In this document: positions 17,768 through 26,859 of the stretch, in pieces | Position numbering within the stretch: the first letter of the stretch is position 1 | How the letters are laid out: each line of letters starts with the position of its first letter | Assembly (NCBI RefSeq): GCF_001514195.1 | Contig: NZ_KQ948737.1 | Span: forward strand, 886,012 to 950,011 | Direction: 5' to 3' | DNA: 64,000 nt | Origin: Streptomyces griseorubiginosus | GTDB taxonomy: Bacteria; Actinomycetota; Actinomycetes; Streptomycetales; Streptomycetaceae | Position numbers and translations under genes: made by a program | The notes under the pieces: generated by a model | Database searches by the model: none | What the model saw: the letters and a program-made list of their open reading frames with translations, nothing else | What the model was told of the DNA's origin: nothing

Positions 17768-18618
17768 GAATGCCCTCCCTCGTTGACCCGGTCCCGAGCC
17801 TCGTCCCCATCGTTCGCCCAGTCTCCAGCGGCGTCCCGCACCCGGCCCCGAGCCCCTTCTCCAACCCCGGCCCGAGCACCTTCTCCAACCCCGCCCCGGC
17901 CCCCTTCCCGAGCCCCGTCTCGACCCCCTTCCCGAGCCCCGTCGCGGGACCCGTCCCGACCCCCGTCGCGGGACCCGGTTAGGGGCTGTTTCCGGGACTG
18001 GGACAGATAGCTGTACGCGGAGGCCCGCGAGATCCCGAGCCGTCCCGCCACCTGCTCGATCGCTCGCCGCACCGCGAACACGCCCCGCTCGTCCAGGCTG
18101 CGGAACAGGTCCAGGCGCCCGGCGCGGTCGAGCAGCGCCCACGACTGGTGCCGGTGCGCGTCGAGCATGACGTCGACGACCGAGTCGATGTCGTCTCTGA
18201 AGGTGGTGACCGGAGGTTCGGCTGGGACCGCGCCGCCGATCCCGGCCAGCGCTCCCAGCAGGGCGTGGACCTCGCTCGCGGCGCCGACGTCGACATTGAC
18301 GCACAGGGCGCCGAAGACCGCGCCCGAGGAGTCCCGCAGCAGCATCGTCGACGACTTGACCAGCTTGCCGGTGTCGGTCCGGGTGACATAGTTCAGCTCG
18401 TCGGCGGCCTCGTCGCCGCGGGCGACCATGCGCAGGCCGATCTGGCTCATGGCCCCGCCCACCGAGCGCCCGGTCACCGCGCCGGCGAGGGCCACGACCG
18501 ACTGCTCCGGTCTCCGGTAGTCGTGCAGCACCACCTCGCACACCGGCCCGAAGGTCGCCGCGATCCCGTCGACGACCGGTCTGAGCGCGGCAAGGATCGC
18601 GTCCCGCTCGGCCTCCAT
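17764..18618 (-). CDS. YheO-type PAS/HTH regulator with repetitive C-terminal tail
   Basis: A 284-residue regulator. Residues 1-115 form a YheO-like PAS sensor (VVLHDYRRPEQSVVALAG, GALCVNVDV). Residues of about 170-212 form the C-terminal HTH (RAIEQVAGRLGISRASAYSYLSQ). YheO/DauR-like proteins often control amino-acid catabolism, which fits the coupled dehydratase. An extra roughly 70-residue tail is built from degenerate units such as GSRDGGRDG, GAREGGRDG and VGEGARAG; it is absent from typical members and comes from imperfect tandem DNA repeats at about 17,800-17,980. ATG 18618 is best spaced from AGGAGG; GTG 18621 is possible. Confidence 0.85.
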   Translation of the reverse strand: MEAERDAILAALRPVVDGIAATFGPVCEVVLHDYRRPEQSVVALAGAVTGRSVGGAMSQIGLRMVARGDEAADELNYVTRTDTGKLVKSSTMLLRDSSGAVFGALCVNVDVGAASEVHALLGALAGIGGAVPAEPPVTTFRDDIDSVVDVMLDAHRHQSWALLDRAGRLDLFRSLDERGVFAVRRAIEQVAGRLGISRASAYSYLSQSRKQPLTGSRDGGRDGSRDGAREGGRDGAREGGRGGVGEGARAGVGEGARGRVRDAAGDWANDGDEARDRVNEGGHS

Positions 18619-18667
18619 CACACGCCTCCTGTCTCCGTCAGCGGATCTAGACTACCAATCCAATCGC

Positions 18668-18682
18668 TGGACCAACAGTCCA
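18668..18682. promoter_or_regulatory. Palindrome upstream of the YheO-type regulator
   Basis: TGGAC-CAACA-GTCCA has perfect 5-base arms. It lies 50 bases before the regulator start, within an unusually AT-richer stretch containing repeated CCAAT words. It is a candidate autoregulatory site. Confidence 0.4.
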
Positions 18683-18729
18683 ATCACCTTCGCCCCCCTG
18701 GCGCGTCGAAAGATCTTGACGGCCCTTGA

Positions 18730-18741
18730 GTTACCGGTAAC
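18730..18741. promoter_or_regulatory. Perfect LacI-type operator before the GH35 operon
   Basis: GTTACCGGTAAC is a 12-base perfect palindrome with the central CG expected for LacI-family operators. It is about 93 bases before the first GH35 gene. A LacI-family regulator ends the same gene group, so it is the natural ligand. Confidence 0.6.
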
Positions 18742-18833
18742 ATCGACACCCACGCGCACGCTCGTCAGCTCGTCAGCCCGTCCGCAGCACCCGACTCCCC
18801 CTGAACTCCCGCCCCTTCGAAGGGATGCCCCGC

Positions 18834-20594
18834 ATGCCCGCTCTGACGACGTCCACCGACGGTTTCCTGCTGCACGGCGAACCGTTCCGGATCCTCTCCG
18901 GAGCCATGCACTACTTCCGGATCCACCCCGACCAGTGGGCCGACCGGCTGCGCAAGGCCCGGCTGATGGGTCTCAACACCGTCGAGACGTATCTGCCGTG
19001 GAACCACCACCAGCCCGAACCCGGCACCCTCGTCCTGGACGGCTTCCTCGACCTGCCCCGCTGGCTGCGCCTGGCCCAGGAGGAGGGGCTCCAGGTGATC
19101 CTGCGTCCGGGCCCGTTCATCTGCGCCGAATGGGACGACGGCGGGCTGCCGTCCTGGCTGCTCGCGGACCCCGACATCCGGCTGCGCACCAGCGACCCGC
19201 GCTTCACCGGCGCGTTCGACGGCTACGTGGACCTGCTGCTCCCGGCCCTGCGGCCGTATCTCGCCGCGCACGGCGGTCCGGTGATCGCCGTCCAGGTGGA
19301 GAACGAGTACGGGGCCTACGGCGACGACACCGCGTACCTCAAGCACGTCCACCAGTCGCTGCGTGAACGGGGTGTCGAGGAGCTGCTGTTCACCTGCGAC
19401 CAGGCCAACCCCGAGCACCTGTCGGCCGGCACGCTGCCCGGCACGCTCGCCACCACGACCTTCGGCAGCCGGGTCGAGGAGAACCTCGCCGCGCTCCGCG
19501 CCCACCAGCCCGAAGGGCCGCTGATGTGCGCGGAGTTCTGGATCGGCTGGTTCGACCACTGGGGCGGCCCGCACCACGTGCGCGACGCGGCCGACGCCGC
19601 CGCCGACCTGGACCGGCTGCTCGCGACCGGCGCCTCGGTCAACATCTACATGTTCCACGGCGGCACCAACTTCGGCTTCACCAACGGCGCCAACCACAAG
19701 CACGCCTACACCCCCACCATCACCTCCTACGACTACGACGCGGCCCTCACCGAGAGCGGGGACCCCGGCCCCAAGTACCACGCGTTCCGGGAGGTCATCG
19801 CCCGCCATGCCGGCGTCCCGGAGGAACCGGCCCCGGCCCCCGCGCCCAAACTCCCCGTCACCGACGTCGACTTGGACCACCGGGCGCCGCTGCTGCCGTA
19901 CGTCCGCGGCCTCGCCGCTGTGCGCACCGGGCACCCGGCGACGATGAACGAACTCGGGCTGCGCTCGGGGTACGTGCTGTACCGCACCACGCTCCCCAAC
20001 TCCGGTGAGGGCCTGCTGCACTTCGCGGGCGGGGTCGGTGACCGCGCCCTGGTGTTCGTGGACGGTGCCTGCCTCGGCGTACTGGAGCGGGAGCGCCACG
20101 ACGAGACGCTGGTGGTGCGGGTGCCGCACGCCGGTGCCGTCCTTGAGGTGCTCGTGGAGAACATGGGCGGCGTCAACTACGGGCCGCGCATCGGCGCGCC
20201 CAAGGGGCTGCTCGGCCCGGTCTCCTTCCAGGGGACCGCGCTGGAGGGCTGGGAGGCCCGCCCGGTGCCGGTGGACGATCCGGCCGCCGTGCCGTTCGGG
20301 GCGTACGAGACGGGCCCCTCCGCCGGACCCGCCTTCCACCGGGGCACCTTCGAGGTGGTCACGCCCGCCGACACCTTCCTGGCCCTGCCCGGCTGGACCA
20401 AGGGACAGGCCTGGGTCAACGGCTTCCATCTCGGCCGGTACTGGAACCGTGGCCCGCAGCACACCCTGTACGTGCCCGCGCCGGTCCTGCGCCAGGGCTC
20501 CAACGAGCTCGTCGTCCTCGAACTGCACGCCACCACCGCCACCCGTGCCCGGCTCACGGACAGCGCCGACCTCGGCCCGGAGAACACCTGGTGA
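18834..20594 (+). CDS. Beta-galactosidase, glycoside hydrolase family 35
   Basis: A 586-residue GH35 enzyme that hydrolyses terminal beta-galactosides. The TIM barrel starts FRILSGAMHYFRI. The acid/base glutamate is E158 in VENEYGAYG and the nucleophile is E234 in CAEFWIGWFDHWGG. YMFHGGTNFGF and the C-terminal beta-sandwich domains (PGWTKGQAWVNGFHLGRYW) are also typical. No signal peptide is seen, so it is likely intracellular. ATG 18834 is preferred to ATG 18825 because GAAGGG sits nine bases upstream. It overlaps the second GH35 gene by GTGA and is probably repressed by the LacI-type protein three genes along. Confidence 0.94.
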   Translation: MPALTTSTDGFLLHGEPFRILSGAMHYFRIHPDQWADRLRKARLMGLNTVETYLPWNHHQPEPGTLVLDGFLDLPRWLRLAQEEGLQVILRPGPFICAEWDDGGLPSWLLADPDIRLRTSDPRFTGAFDGYVDLLLPALRPYLAAHGGPVIAVQVENEYGAYGDDTAYLKHVHQSLRERGVEELLFTCDQANPEHLSAGTLPGTLATTTFGSRVEENLAALRAHQPEGPLMCAEFWIGWFDHWGGPHHVRDAADAAADLDRLLATGASVNIYMFHGGTNFGFTNGANHKHAYTPTITSYDYDAALTESGDPGPKYHAFREVIARHAGVPEEPAPAPAPKLPVTDVDLDHRAPLLPYVRGLAAVRTGHPATMNELGLRSGYVLYRTTLPNSGEGLLHFAGGVGDRALVFVDGACLGVLERERHDETLVVRVPHAGAVLEVLVENMGGVNYGPRIGAPKGLLGPVSFQGTALEGWEARPVPVDDPAAVPFGAYETGPSAGPAFHRGTFEVVTPADTFLALPGWTKGQAWVNGFHLGRYWNRGPQHTLYVPAPVLRQGSNELVVLELHATTATRARLTDSADLGPENTW

Positions 20595-22975
20595 CCCGCG
20601 CTCACCGACTGCGCGTCCCGGCGCCCGCCGCTCCCCCGCTCACCGGTCACCTGCCCTTCACCGACGCGCCGGGCGCGGCCGACCCGATCGAGGTCACCAG
20701 CCGCTGGCTCACCCGCGGCGGCCGCCCCTGGTTCCCGGTGTCCGGCGAGTTCCACTACTCCCGCTACCCCGCCGGGGAGTGGGAGGAGGAGCTGCTGAAG
20801 ATGAAGGCGGGCGGGGTCACCGCCGTCGCGAGCTACGTCATCTGGATCCACCACGAGGAGATCGAGGGACACGTCCGCTTCGACGGCGACCGCGATCTGC
20901 GCCGCTTCGCCGAGCTGTGTGCCCGGCACGGCCTGGACTTCGTCCCCCGCATCGGCCCCTGGTCGCACGCGGAGGTCCGGGGCGGCGGTCTGCCCGACTG
21001 GGTGCTGGCCCGCGACTGCGAACCCCGCACCGACGACCCCGCGTATCTGGCGGCGGTACGGCCCTGGTTCGCGGCGATCGCCGAGCAGTTGAAGGGCCTG
21101 GACCGCGCGCACGGCGGCCCGATCGTGGCGATCCAGATCGAGAACGAGCTCTACGACCAGCCCGGCCACCTGCTGACGCTGAAGCGGATGGCCCAGGAGG
21201 CCGGCCTGAGCGCACCCCTGTGGACCTCGACCGCCTGGGGAGGGGTGCGACTCCCGCCGGACGAACTGCTCCCGCTGTACGGCGGCTACACCGAGGCCTT
21301 CTGGACCGAGGCCGACGGCCGCTGGCCCGACACCTGTCGCAAGCACTTCTTCTTCACCCACCAGCGCGACGACGAGGGCATCGGCTCCGACCTGCGCCCG
21401 GTGACGGTGCGCGGCAGCGAGCCGGACGCCTTCGCGGACCGGTTCCCCTGGGCCACCTGCGAGTTGGGCGGCGGCATGGCGGTGTCGTACCACCGCCGGC
21501 CGTACGTCGATCCGGACGACATCGGCGCGCTCGGCCTCACCAAGATCGGCTGCGGTTCGGTCTGGCAGGGCTTCTACATGTTCCACGGCGGCACCAACCC
21601 GCCGGGCGAGCTCAGCACCCTCCAGGAGTCGCACGCCACGGGCTATCCGAACGAGCTGCCGGTGCTGACGTACGACTTCCAGGCGCCGCTCGGCGAGTAC
21701 GGCCAGTACCGGCGCACGTATCACGAACTCCGGCTCCAGCACCTGCTGTTGGCGGACTTCGGGCACCTGCTCGCCCCCATGGAGTCGGTGCTCCCCGGGG
21801 AGCGTCCCGCCGGGCAGTTCGACCGGGACACCCTGCGGTGGGCCGTGCGCGGGGACGGCGCTTCGGGCTTCCTGTTCGTGAACAACCACCAGCCGCACGA
21901 GCCGCTCCCGGAGCACCCGGAGACGACGTTCACGGTCGAATTCGCCGGTGGGAGAGGTGAGTTGACGCTGCCCAGCACTCCCGTCACCGTTCCGCCCGGC
22001 GCCTACTTCTGCTGGCCGCTGCGGATGGAGCTGGCCGGACTGCGGCTGGAGTGGGCCACCGCCCAGCCGGTGTGCCGGCTCGACGTCGGGGGCCGTACGG
22101 TCCTGGTGCTGGCAGCCACCGACGGCATCGCGCCCGAACTCGCCCTGGACGCGGACACGGTGGCGTCGGTGAGCACGCCCACGGGCGATGTCGTACCGGT
22201 CGGCGAGCGACTGCTGGTGACCGGGCTGCGGCCCGGCACCGACGCCCTCGTGGAGGTGGAGACCGCCGACGGCGGCCGGGCCGGACTGCTGGTCCTTGAC
22301 GCGGCAACGGCCCGTACCGCTTACCGGGGTACGGCCTGGGGCGCGGAACGGCTGGTGCTGAGCACGGACGGTGTGGTCTTCGACCGGGACGAGGTACGGC
22401 TGCACGCCACGGGGACCGCGACGTCGTTCGCCGTGCTGCCGGCGCCGGAGCGGGCGCCCGTGGTGGACGGGGTGGCGGCGGAGGCGGTCACCGACGGCGT
22501 GTTCACGCGTTACGCGGTCCCGTCGGACTCGGGCGACGAGGTCCCCGCCGTCGAGGTCACGCTGGTCAGGCCCGCCGGGGCCGCCCCCGAGGCGGTCACC
22601 GGGGTCCAGGGCCGGGCGAGCGTCCCGGCCGACAAGTACTTCGACACCGTGGCCGCCGAGTACCGCATCGAGGTGCCGGACGGGCTGCCGCCGGGGACGC
22701 TGCTGCGGCTGCACTGGCACGGGGACGTCGGACGGGCGTACGTGGGCGGGACCCTCGTCGCCGACCAGTTCTCCGCGGGGCGGGTCTGGGACATCGGCGT
22801 GGACCGGCTGCCCGCGAAGGCGGTGCGGGGCGAGGGACTGCGGGTGCGGGTGCTGCCGTTGCACGCGCGGGCGCCGGTCCAGCTGCCGGAACAGGCGTGC
22901 GCCGAACGGGAGACGGCCGCCGTCACACACGCCGAGTGGATCATCCGGCGCACCCGGAAGGTCCGGACCGGCTGA
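20591..22975 (+). CDS. GH35-family beta-galactosidase, larger paralogue
   Basis: A 794-residue GH35 protein, quite divergent from its neighbour. The barrel keeps FPVSGEFHYSRYP, QIENELYDQ (likely acid/base E186) and ATCELGGGMAVSYH (likely nucleophile E291), and a YMFHGGTNPPGE block. About 350 further residues form beta-rich domains. GTG 20591 overlaps the preceding stop, so it is translationally coupled. Having two unequal GH35 enzymes in one operon suggests they handle different galactosides, for example one chain-releasing and one trimming enzyme. No signal peptide is visible. Confidence 0.9.
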   Translation: MTRAHRLRVPAPAAPPLTGHLPFTDAPGAADPIEVTSRWLTRGGRPWFPVSGEFHYSRYPAGEWEEELLKMKAGGVTAVASYVIWIHHEEIEGHVRFDGDRDLRRFAELCARHGLDFVPRIGPWSHAEVRGGGLPDWVLARDCEPRTDDPAYLAAVRPWFAAIAEQLKGLDRAHGGPIVAIQIENELYDQPGHLLTLKRMAQEAGLSAPLWTSTAWGGVRLPPDELLPLYGGYTEAFWTEADGRWPDTCRKHFFFTHQRDDEGIGSDLRPVTVRGSEPDAFADRFPWATCELGGGMAVSYHRRPYVDPDDIGALGLTKIGCGSVWQGFYMFHGGTNPPGELSTLQESHATGYPNELPVLTYDFQAPLGEYGQYRRTYHELRLQHLLLADFGHLLAPMESVLPGERPAGQFDRDTLRWAVRGDGASGFLFVNNHQPHEPLPEHPETTFTVEFAGGRGELTLPSTPVTVPPGAYFCWPLRMELAGLRLEWATAQPVCRLDVGGRTVLVLAATDGIAPELALDADTVASVSTPTGDVVPVGERLLVTGLRPGTDALVEVETADGGRAGLLVLDAATARTAYRGTAWGAERLVLSTDGVVFDRDEVRLHATGTATSFAVLPAPERAPVVDGVAAEAVTDGVFTRYAVPSDSGDEVPAVEVTLVRPAGAAPEAVTGVQGRASVPADKYFDTVAAEYRIEVPDGLPPGTLLRLHWHGDVGRAYVGGTLVADQFSAGRVWDIGVDRLPAKAVRGEGLRVRVLPLHARAPVQLPEQACAERETAAVTHAEWIIRRTRKVRTG

Positions 22976-23157
22976 CCTGCCGGGAGTCCGGATTCCCGGT
23001 CCCGGCCCGCCTATGCTGAGCCACCGGGTGGGCCGGGGCCGCCGTACCGACGCCACCGGCACTGCCGTCCCGGCTGCCGTCGTACCCCCGCCGTCGTCCG
23101 GTCATGTCGAGAAACCAGCCGCACCCACACCCCCCACCAGGTCGAGGAACCGCCACC

Positions 23158-24225
23158 ATGAGCCCAAGCGCCGCCGAAGGAGCCGTGCCGAAGGGGCGCA
23201 GCCGACGGAACTTCGCGGGCTCGCGCCCGGTGATGGACGACGTGGCCCGGCTGGCGGGTGTCTCCAAGCAGACCGTCTCCCGGGTGCTGAACGAGCATCC
23301 GTCGGTGCGGCCCGAGACCCGCGAGGCGGTGCTGACGGCCATGCGGACCCTCGGCTACCGGCCCAGCCGCAGCGCCCGGTCGCTGGCCAGCGGGCGGACC
23401 CGGATGCTCGGGGTCATCTCCTTCGACGCGGCCCGCTACGGGCCTGCCGCCATCCTCACCGCGATCAACACGGCGGCCCAGGAGGCCGGTTACCTGCTGA
23501 GCTCCATCGCCCTCGACACGGCCGAGCACGACACGGTCGTCGAGGCGGTGGGCCGGCTCTCGGCCGAGGGCGCGGACGGCGTGATCGCCATCGCCCCGCA
23601 GTTGTGGGTGGGGCACGCCCTGGCGGACGCCCGGTTCGACACCCCGCTGGTGGTGCTGGAGAACGGCTTCGACCCGGAGACCGAGGAGATCACCGGCGGC
23701 TCGCGGGAGGGCGCCCGCATGGCCACCGAGCATCTGCTCGGGCTCGGGCACCCGACCGTCTGGCACATCGCGGGCCCGAGCGGCTGGACCTCGGCCGACC
23801 ACCGCCTGGAGAGCTGGCGCTCGACGCTGGCGGCGGCCGGTGCCCGGGTCCCGGAGCCGCTGTTCGGTGACTGGAGCTCCGACTCCGGCTACCACCTGGG
23901 CCGACGGCTGGCCCGGCGCACCGACGTCACCGCGGTGTTCGTCTCCAACGACCAGATGGCCCTCGGCGTCCTGCACGCCTTCCACGAGGCGGGCCGCTCG
24001 GTGCCGGGCGAGGTCAGCGTGGTGGGGTACGACGACATCCCCGAGGCCGCGCATCTGCTGCCGCCGCTGACGACCGTGCGCACCGACTTCGCGGAGATCG
24101 GCACGCGCTCCCTGCGGCTCCTGCTGAGCCGCATCGACGGCGGCACGCGGCCACCTCGCCCCGAGACCCCGATCCCGGTCGATCTCGTGGTCCGCGCGAG
24201 CTGCGGGCCGGCGCCCGGCCGCTGA
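23158..24225 (+). CDS. LacI-family transcriptional regulator
   Basis: A 355-residue LacI/GalR repressor. The N-terminal HTH is VMDDVARLAGVSKQTVSRVLNEHPSVRPETRE with the hinge helix SRSARSLASGRT. The remainder is a periplasmic-binding-protein-like sugar domain ending VSVVGYDDIPEAAHLLPPLTTV. ATG 23158 follows a weak GAGG. It lies 182 bases after the GH35 pair on the same strand and probably binds the palindrome at 18730-18741; the inducer is likely a galactoside. Confidence 0.9.
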   Translation: MSPSAAEGAVPKGRSRRNFAGSRPVMDDVARLAGVSKQTVSRVLNEHPSVRPETREAVLTAMRTLGYRPSRSARSLASGRTRMLGVISFDAARYGPAAILTAINTAAQEAGYLLSSIALDTAEHDTVVEAVGRLSAEGADGVIAIAPQLWVGHALADARFDTPLVVLENGFDPETEEITGGSREGARMATEHLLGLGHPTVWHIAGPSGWTSADHRLESWRSTLAAAGARVPEPLFGDWSSDSGYHLGRRLARRTDVTAVFVSNDQMALGVLHAFHEAGRSVPGEVSVVGYDDIPEAAHLLPPLTTVRTDFAEIGTRSLRLLLSRIDGGTRPPRPETPIPVDLVVRASCGPAPGR

Positions 24226-24247
24226 GCCGGGGACCTGGGGCCGTCAG

Positions 24248-25816
24248 TCAGCCCTGGGCCAAGCCGTGCAGGGCCTCGCCCACCAGCGCGACGCCCTCCT
24301 CGATGTCGTGTGCGGCGCCCGCCGCGTAGCCGAGCACCAGGCCGGGCGGGCCGGGGGTGAGCCGGTGCCAGGACAGGGGGTGCACCTTGACGCCCCGGGC
24401 CAGCGCGGCCGCGGCGAGGTCGGTGTCCCGCAGGCCGGTCCCCCGGTCGTCGAAGGTGACCATGAGGTGCAGACCCGCGGCGGCTCCGTGGACGCGGGCG
24501 CCGGGCAGCCGGGCCCGGACGGCCCGCAGCATCGCGTCCCGCCGCCGGCGGTGGCGCAGTCGGACGTGGCGCAGATGGCGTTCCAGCTCGCCGGATTCCA
24601 TCAGCCGCGCGAGAACCAGCTGGGCGAGGACGCCGTTGCCGAGATCGGCGTACCGCTTCGCCCGCACCACGGCGTCCAGCCGGTCCGGCGGCACCAGCAA
24701 CCAGCCCACCCGGAGCGCGGGCGCGAGGAGTTTGGAGACGCTGCCCGCGTAGCAGACCCCGTCGGGCAGCAGCGAGCGCAGGGCCGGGACGGGCGGCCGG
24801 TCGTAGCGGTGCTCGGCGTCGTAGTCGTCCTCGATGACGACCCCTCCCCCGGCGGCCCAGCTCAGGAGTTCGCGACGGCGTTCCCCGTCGAGGACGACGC
24901 CGGTGGGGAACTGGTGGGCCGGGGTCGTCAGGACCGCCCGGGCACCGCTCGCGCGCAGGGCCCCGACGTCGAGTCCGCCCGCGTCCACGGGGACGGGGAC
25001 GACGGTGTGGCCGCCGTACTCCAACTGCTGGCGCGCTCCGAGCGATCCGGGGTCCTCGACGGCGACGCGGTGGACGCCGTCCTCCCGCAGCAACCCCCCG
25101 AGGAGGGCGAGGGCCTGCGCCACCCCGGCGACCACCACGACCTCGTCGGGGTCGGCGCGGATGCCGCGGTTGCGGGCCAGCCAGCCGACGACGGCCCGGC
25201 GCAGGGCAAGGGCACCTCGCGGGTCGCCGTAGCCGAAGTCGGCCGGGGTGACGCCCGCGAGGACGGCCCGCTCGGCGCGCACCCAGGCGGTGCGGGGGAA
25301 GGCGGCGAGGTCCGGGAGGCCCGGGGAGAGGTCGATACGGCACGGCAGGGCGCGCAGGGTGTCGACGACGCCGTCACGGGCGGCCGACGCGAAGAGGGCC
25401 GGGCCCGGTCCGGCGGCGTCGGGCGCGCTGTCGCGAGGTGCAGCGGGAGTGACACTCTCCCGCGGTGCGGCGGGCGCGGCGGGCGCGGCCACGACGACGG
25501 TGCCGAGCCGGCCGCGGCCCGCGATCTGGCCGGATTCGCCGAGCCTGCGGTAGGCCTCGGTGACCACGCCCCGGGTGACGCGCAGTTCACCGGCGAGGAC
25601 CCGGCTGGCGGGCAGCCGGGTCCCGACCGGGAGCCGGCCGTCGGCGATGGCCGCCCGCAACCGGTCGGCGAGCCAGGCGGTACGGCCGCCGGCCGGCGCC
25701 TGTCCGATGTCCAGCTGGAGGAAGTCCGAGCCCGCGGCCGCGTCGGCGCTCTGCGCGTTGGACCCGGTTTTGGACCCCTCGGACGATGACTTCGTGGACC
25801 TGCCCATGGCGTCCAT
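24248..25816 (-). CDS. MocR-type GntR regulator with aminotransferase domain
   Basis: A 522-residue MocR/PdxR-type protein. The N-terminal winged helix is WLADRLRAAIADGRLPVGTRLPASRVLAGELRVTRGVV. A linker with AAPAAPAAP follows, then a fold-type I aminotransferase domain including the VIEDDYDAEHRYDR segment and the PLP-lysine motif GSVSKLLAPALRVGW. Such regulators sense PLP and amino-type ligands. It is divergent from an EamA exporter with only about 20 bases between starts, the common arrangement in which the regulator controls the exporter. ATG 25816 or 25807 could be used; no strong ribosome site is seen, so translation may be leaderless. Confidence 0.88.
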   Translation of the reverse strand: MDAMGRSTKSSSEGSKTGSNAQSADAAAGSDFLQLDIGQAPAGGRTAWLADRLRAAIADGRLPVGTRLPASRVLAGELRVTRGVVTEAYRRLGESGQIAGRGRLGTVVVAAPAAPAAPRESVTPAAPRDSAPDAAGPGPALFASAARDGVVDTLRALPCRIDLSPGLPDLAAFPRTAWVRAERAVLAGVTPADFGYGDPRGALALRRAVVGWLARNRGIRADPDEVVVVAGVAQALALLGGLLREDGVHRVAVEDPGSLGARQQLEYGGHTVVPVPVDAGGLDVGALRASGARAVLTTPAHQFPTGVVLDGERRRELLSWAAGGGVVIEDDYDAEHRYDRPPVPALRSLLPDGVCYAGSVSKLLAPALRVGWLLVPPDRLDAVVRAKRYADLGNGVLAQLVLARLMESGELERHLRHVRLRHRRRRDAMLRAVRARLPGARVHGAAAGLHLMVTFDDRGTGLRDTDLAAAALARGVKVHPLSWHRLTPGPPGLVLGYAAGAAHDIEEGVALVGEALHGLAQG

Positions 25817-25837
25817 TGTGCGGGCAGGGTGGGCGGT

Positions 25838-26803
25838 ATGGACACACCTTCGACCTCGTTGACCCAGTTGGTCCCCGGCATGATCGGGATGATCCTGGTG
25901 GGGAGCAGCGTCAGCGTCTCGCACACCCTGGTGGACGCCCCGCTGTTCACCACCCAGGCGGTCCGGTACCTGGCCGCGGCCGTGATCCTCGTCCTCCTCG
26001 CCCGGCTCGCCGGCGTCCGGCCGGTGCGGCCGCGCGCCCGGGAGTGGCTGTGGCTGACCGGGCTCGCCGTCACCGGTCTGGTGCTGTTCAACGTGGCCGT
26101 GGTCCGGGGCGTCGCACACGCGGAGCCGGCGGTGATCGCCGTGGCGGTGGCGTGCGTACCGCTGGTGCTCGGGGTGGTGGGACCGCTGCTGGAGCGGCGC
26201 AGGCCGAGCCGGCAGGTGCTGATCGCGGCACCCGTGGTGATGGCGGGCGCGGTGCTGGTGGAGGGGACGGGCCGCACGGACGCGGCCGGGGTGGCCTGGG
26301 CGGGCCTTGCCCTGGGGTGCGAGGCCGCGTTCACGCTGCTCGCGGTGCCGGTGCTGGCACGCCACACGCCCTGGGGGGTGTCGATCCACGCGACATGGAT
26401 CGGCGGTGTGCTGCTGGCCGTTCTCGGCGGGCCAATCGAAGGACCCACCGCTGTACGGGAGGTGACGGCGAGTCAGTGGGCTGCCGCCGGATACCTCACG
26501 CTGATGGTGACGGCGGTCGCGTTCGTCCTGTGGTACTCGACGGTCCGCGCGGTCGGGGCCGGACGGGCCGGGCTGCTCACCGGCATCGCGCCCCTGGCCG
26601 CGGCGGTCGTGAGCGCGGTCTCGGGCACGGGGACTCCGGGGCCCTCGGTGTGGCTGGGCATCGCGGTGGTGATCGTGGGTCTGGTCGTCGGCCTGCGACC
26701 CGTTCCTGCGCGAGTCGTCGAGACGTCTCCGGCATCGACGGCCGCCAAGCCCCTTCCCTCAAACCTTACTTCACCTCTTGACGCAAGTGGTCCATACCTT
26801 TAG
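25838..26803 (+). CDS. EamA/DMT-family transporter
   Basis: A 321-residue ten-helix drug/metabolite transporter with two EamA repeats. Helices are evident from LVPGMIGMILVGSSV through GIAVVIVGLVVGL. It probably exports an amino acid or small metabolite under control of the divergent MocR regulator. ATG 25838 is chosen over GTG 25829. The last dozen codons overlap the promoter-like TTGACG and the TGGTCCATACCT element of the next gene. Confidence 0.88.
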   Translation: MDTPSTSLTQLVPGMIGMILVGSSVSVSHTLVDAPLFTTQAVRYLAAAVILVLLARLAGVRPVRPRAREWLWLTGLAVTGLVLFNVAVVRGVAHAEPAVIAVAVACVPLVLGVVGPLLERRRPSRQVLIAAPVVMAGAVLVEGTGRTDAAGVAWAGLALGCEAAFTLLAVPVLARHTPWGVSIHATWIGGVLLAVLGGPIEGPTAVREVTASQWAAAGYLTLMVTAVAFVLWYSTVRAVGAGRAGLLTGIAPLAAAVVSAVSGTGTPGPSVWLGIAVVIVGLVVGLRPVPARVVETSPASTAAKPLPSNLTSPLDASGPYL

Positions 26804-26806
26804 GTT
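26778..26806 (+). promoter_or_regulatory. Promoter with chitinase-type (DasR-like) element
   Basis: TTGACG, a 17-base spacer and TAGGTT form a good vegetative-type promoter. Inside the spacer lies TGGTCCATACCT (26788-26799), one base from the TGGTCCAGACCT word that I recall as the direct-repeat element of Streptomyces chitinase promoters, and close to the DasR-responsive consensus. It overlaps the 3' end of the EamA gene. Confidence 0.5.
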
Positions 26807-26859
26807 CCGGGGGCAGCCAGACACCTCGCACCACCTCACCCCCACGAAGGGCTCCGTGC

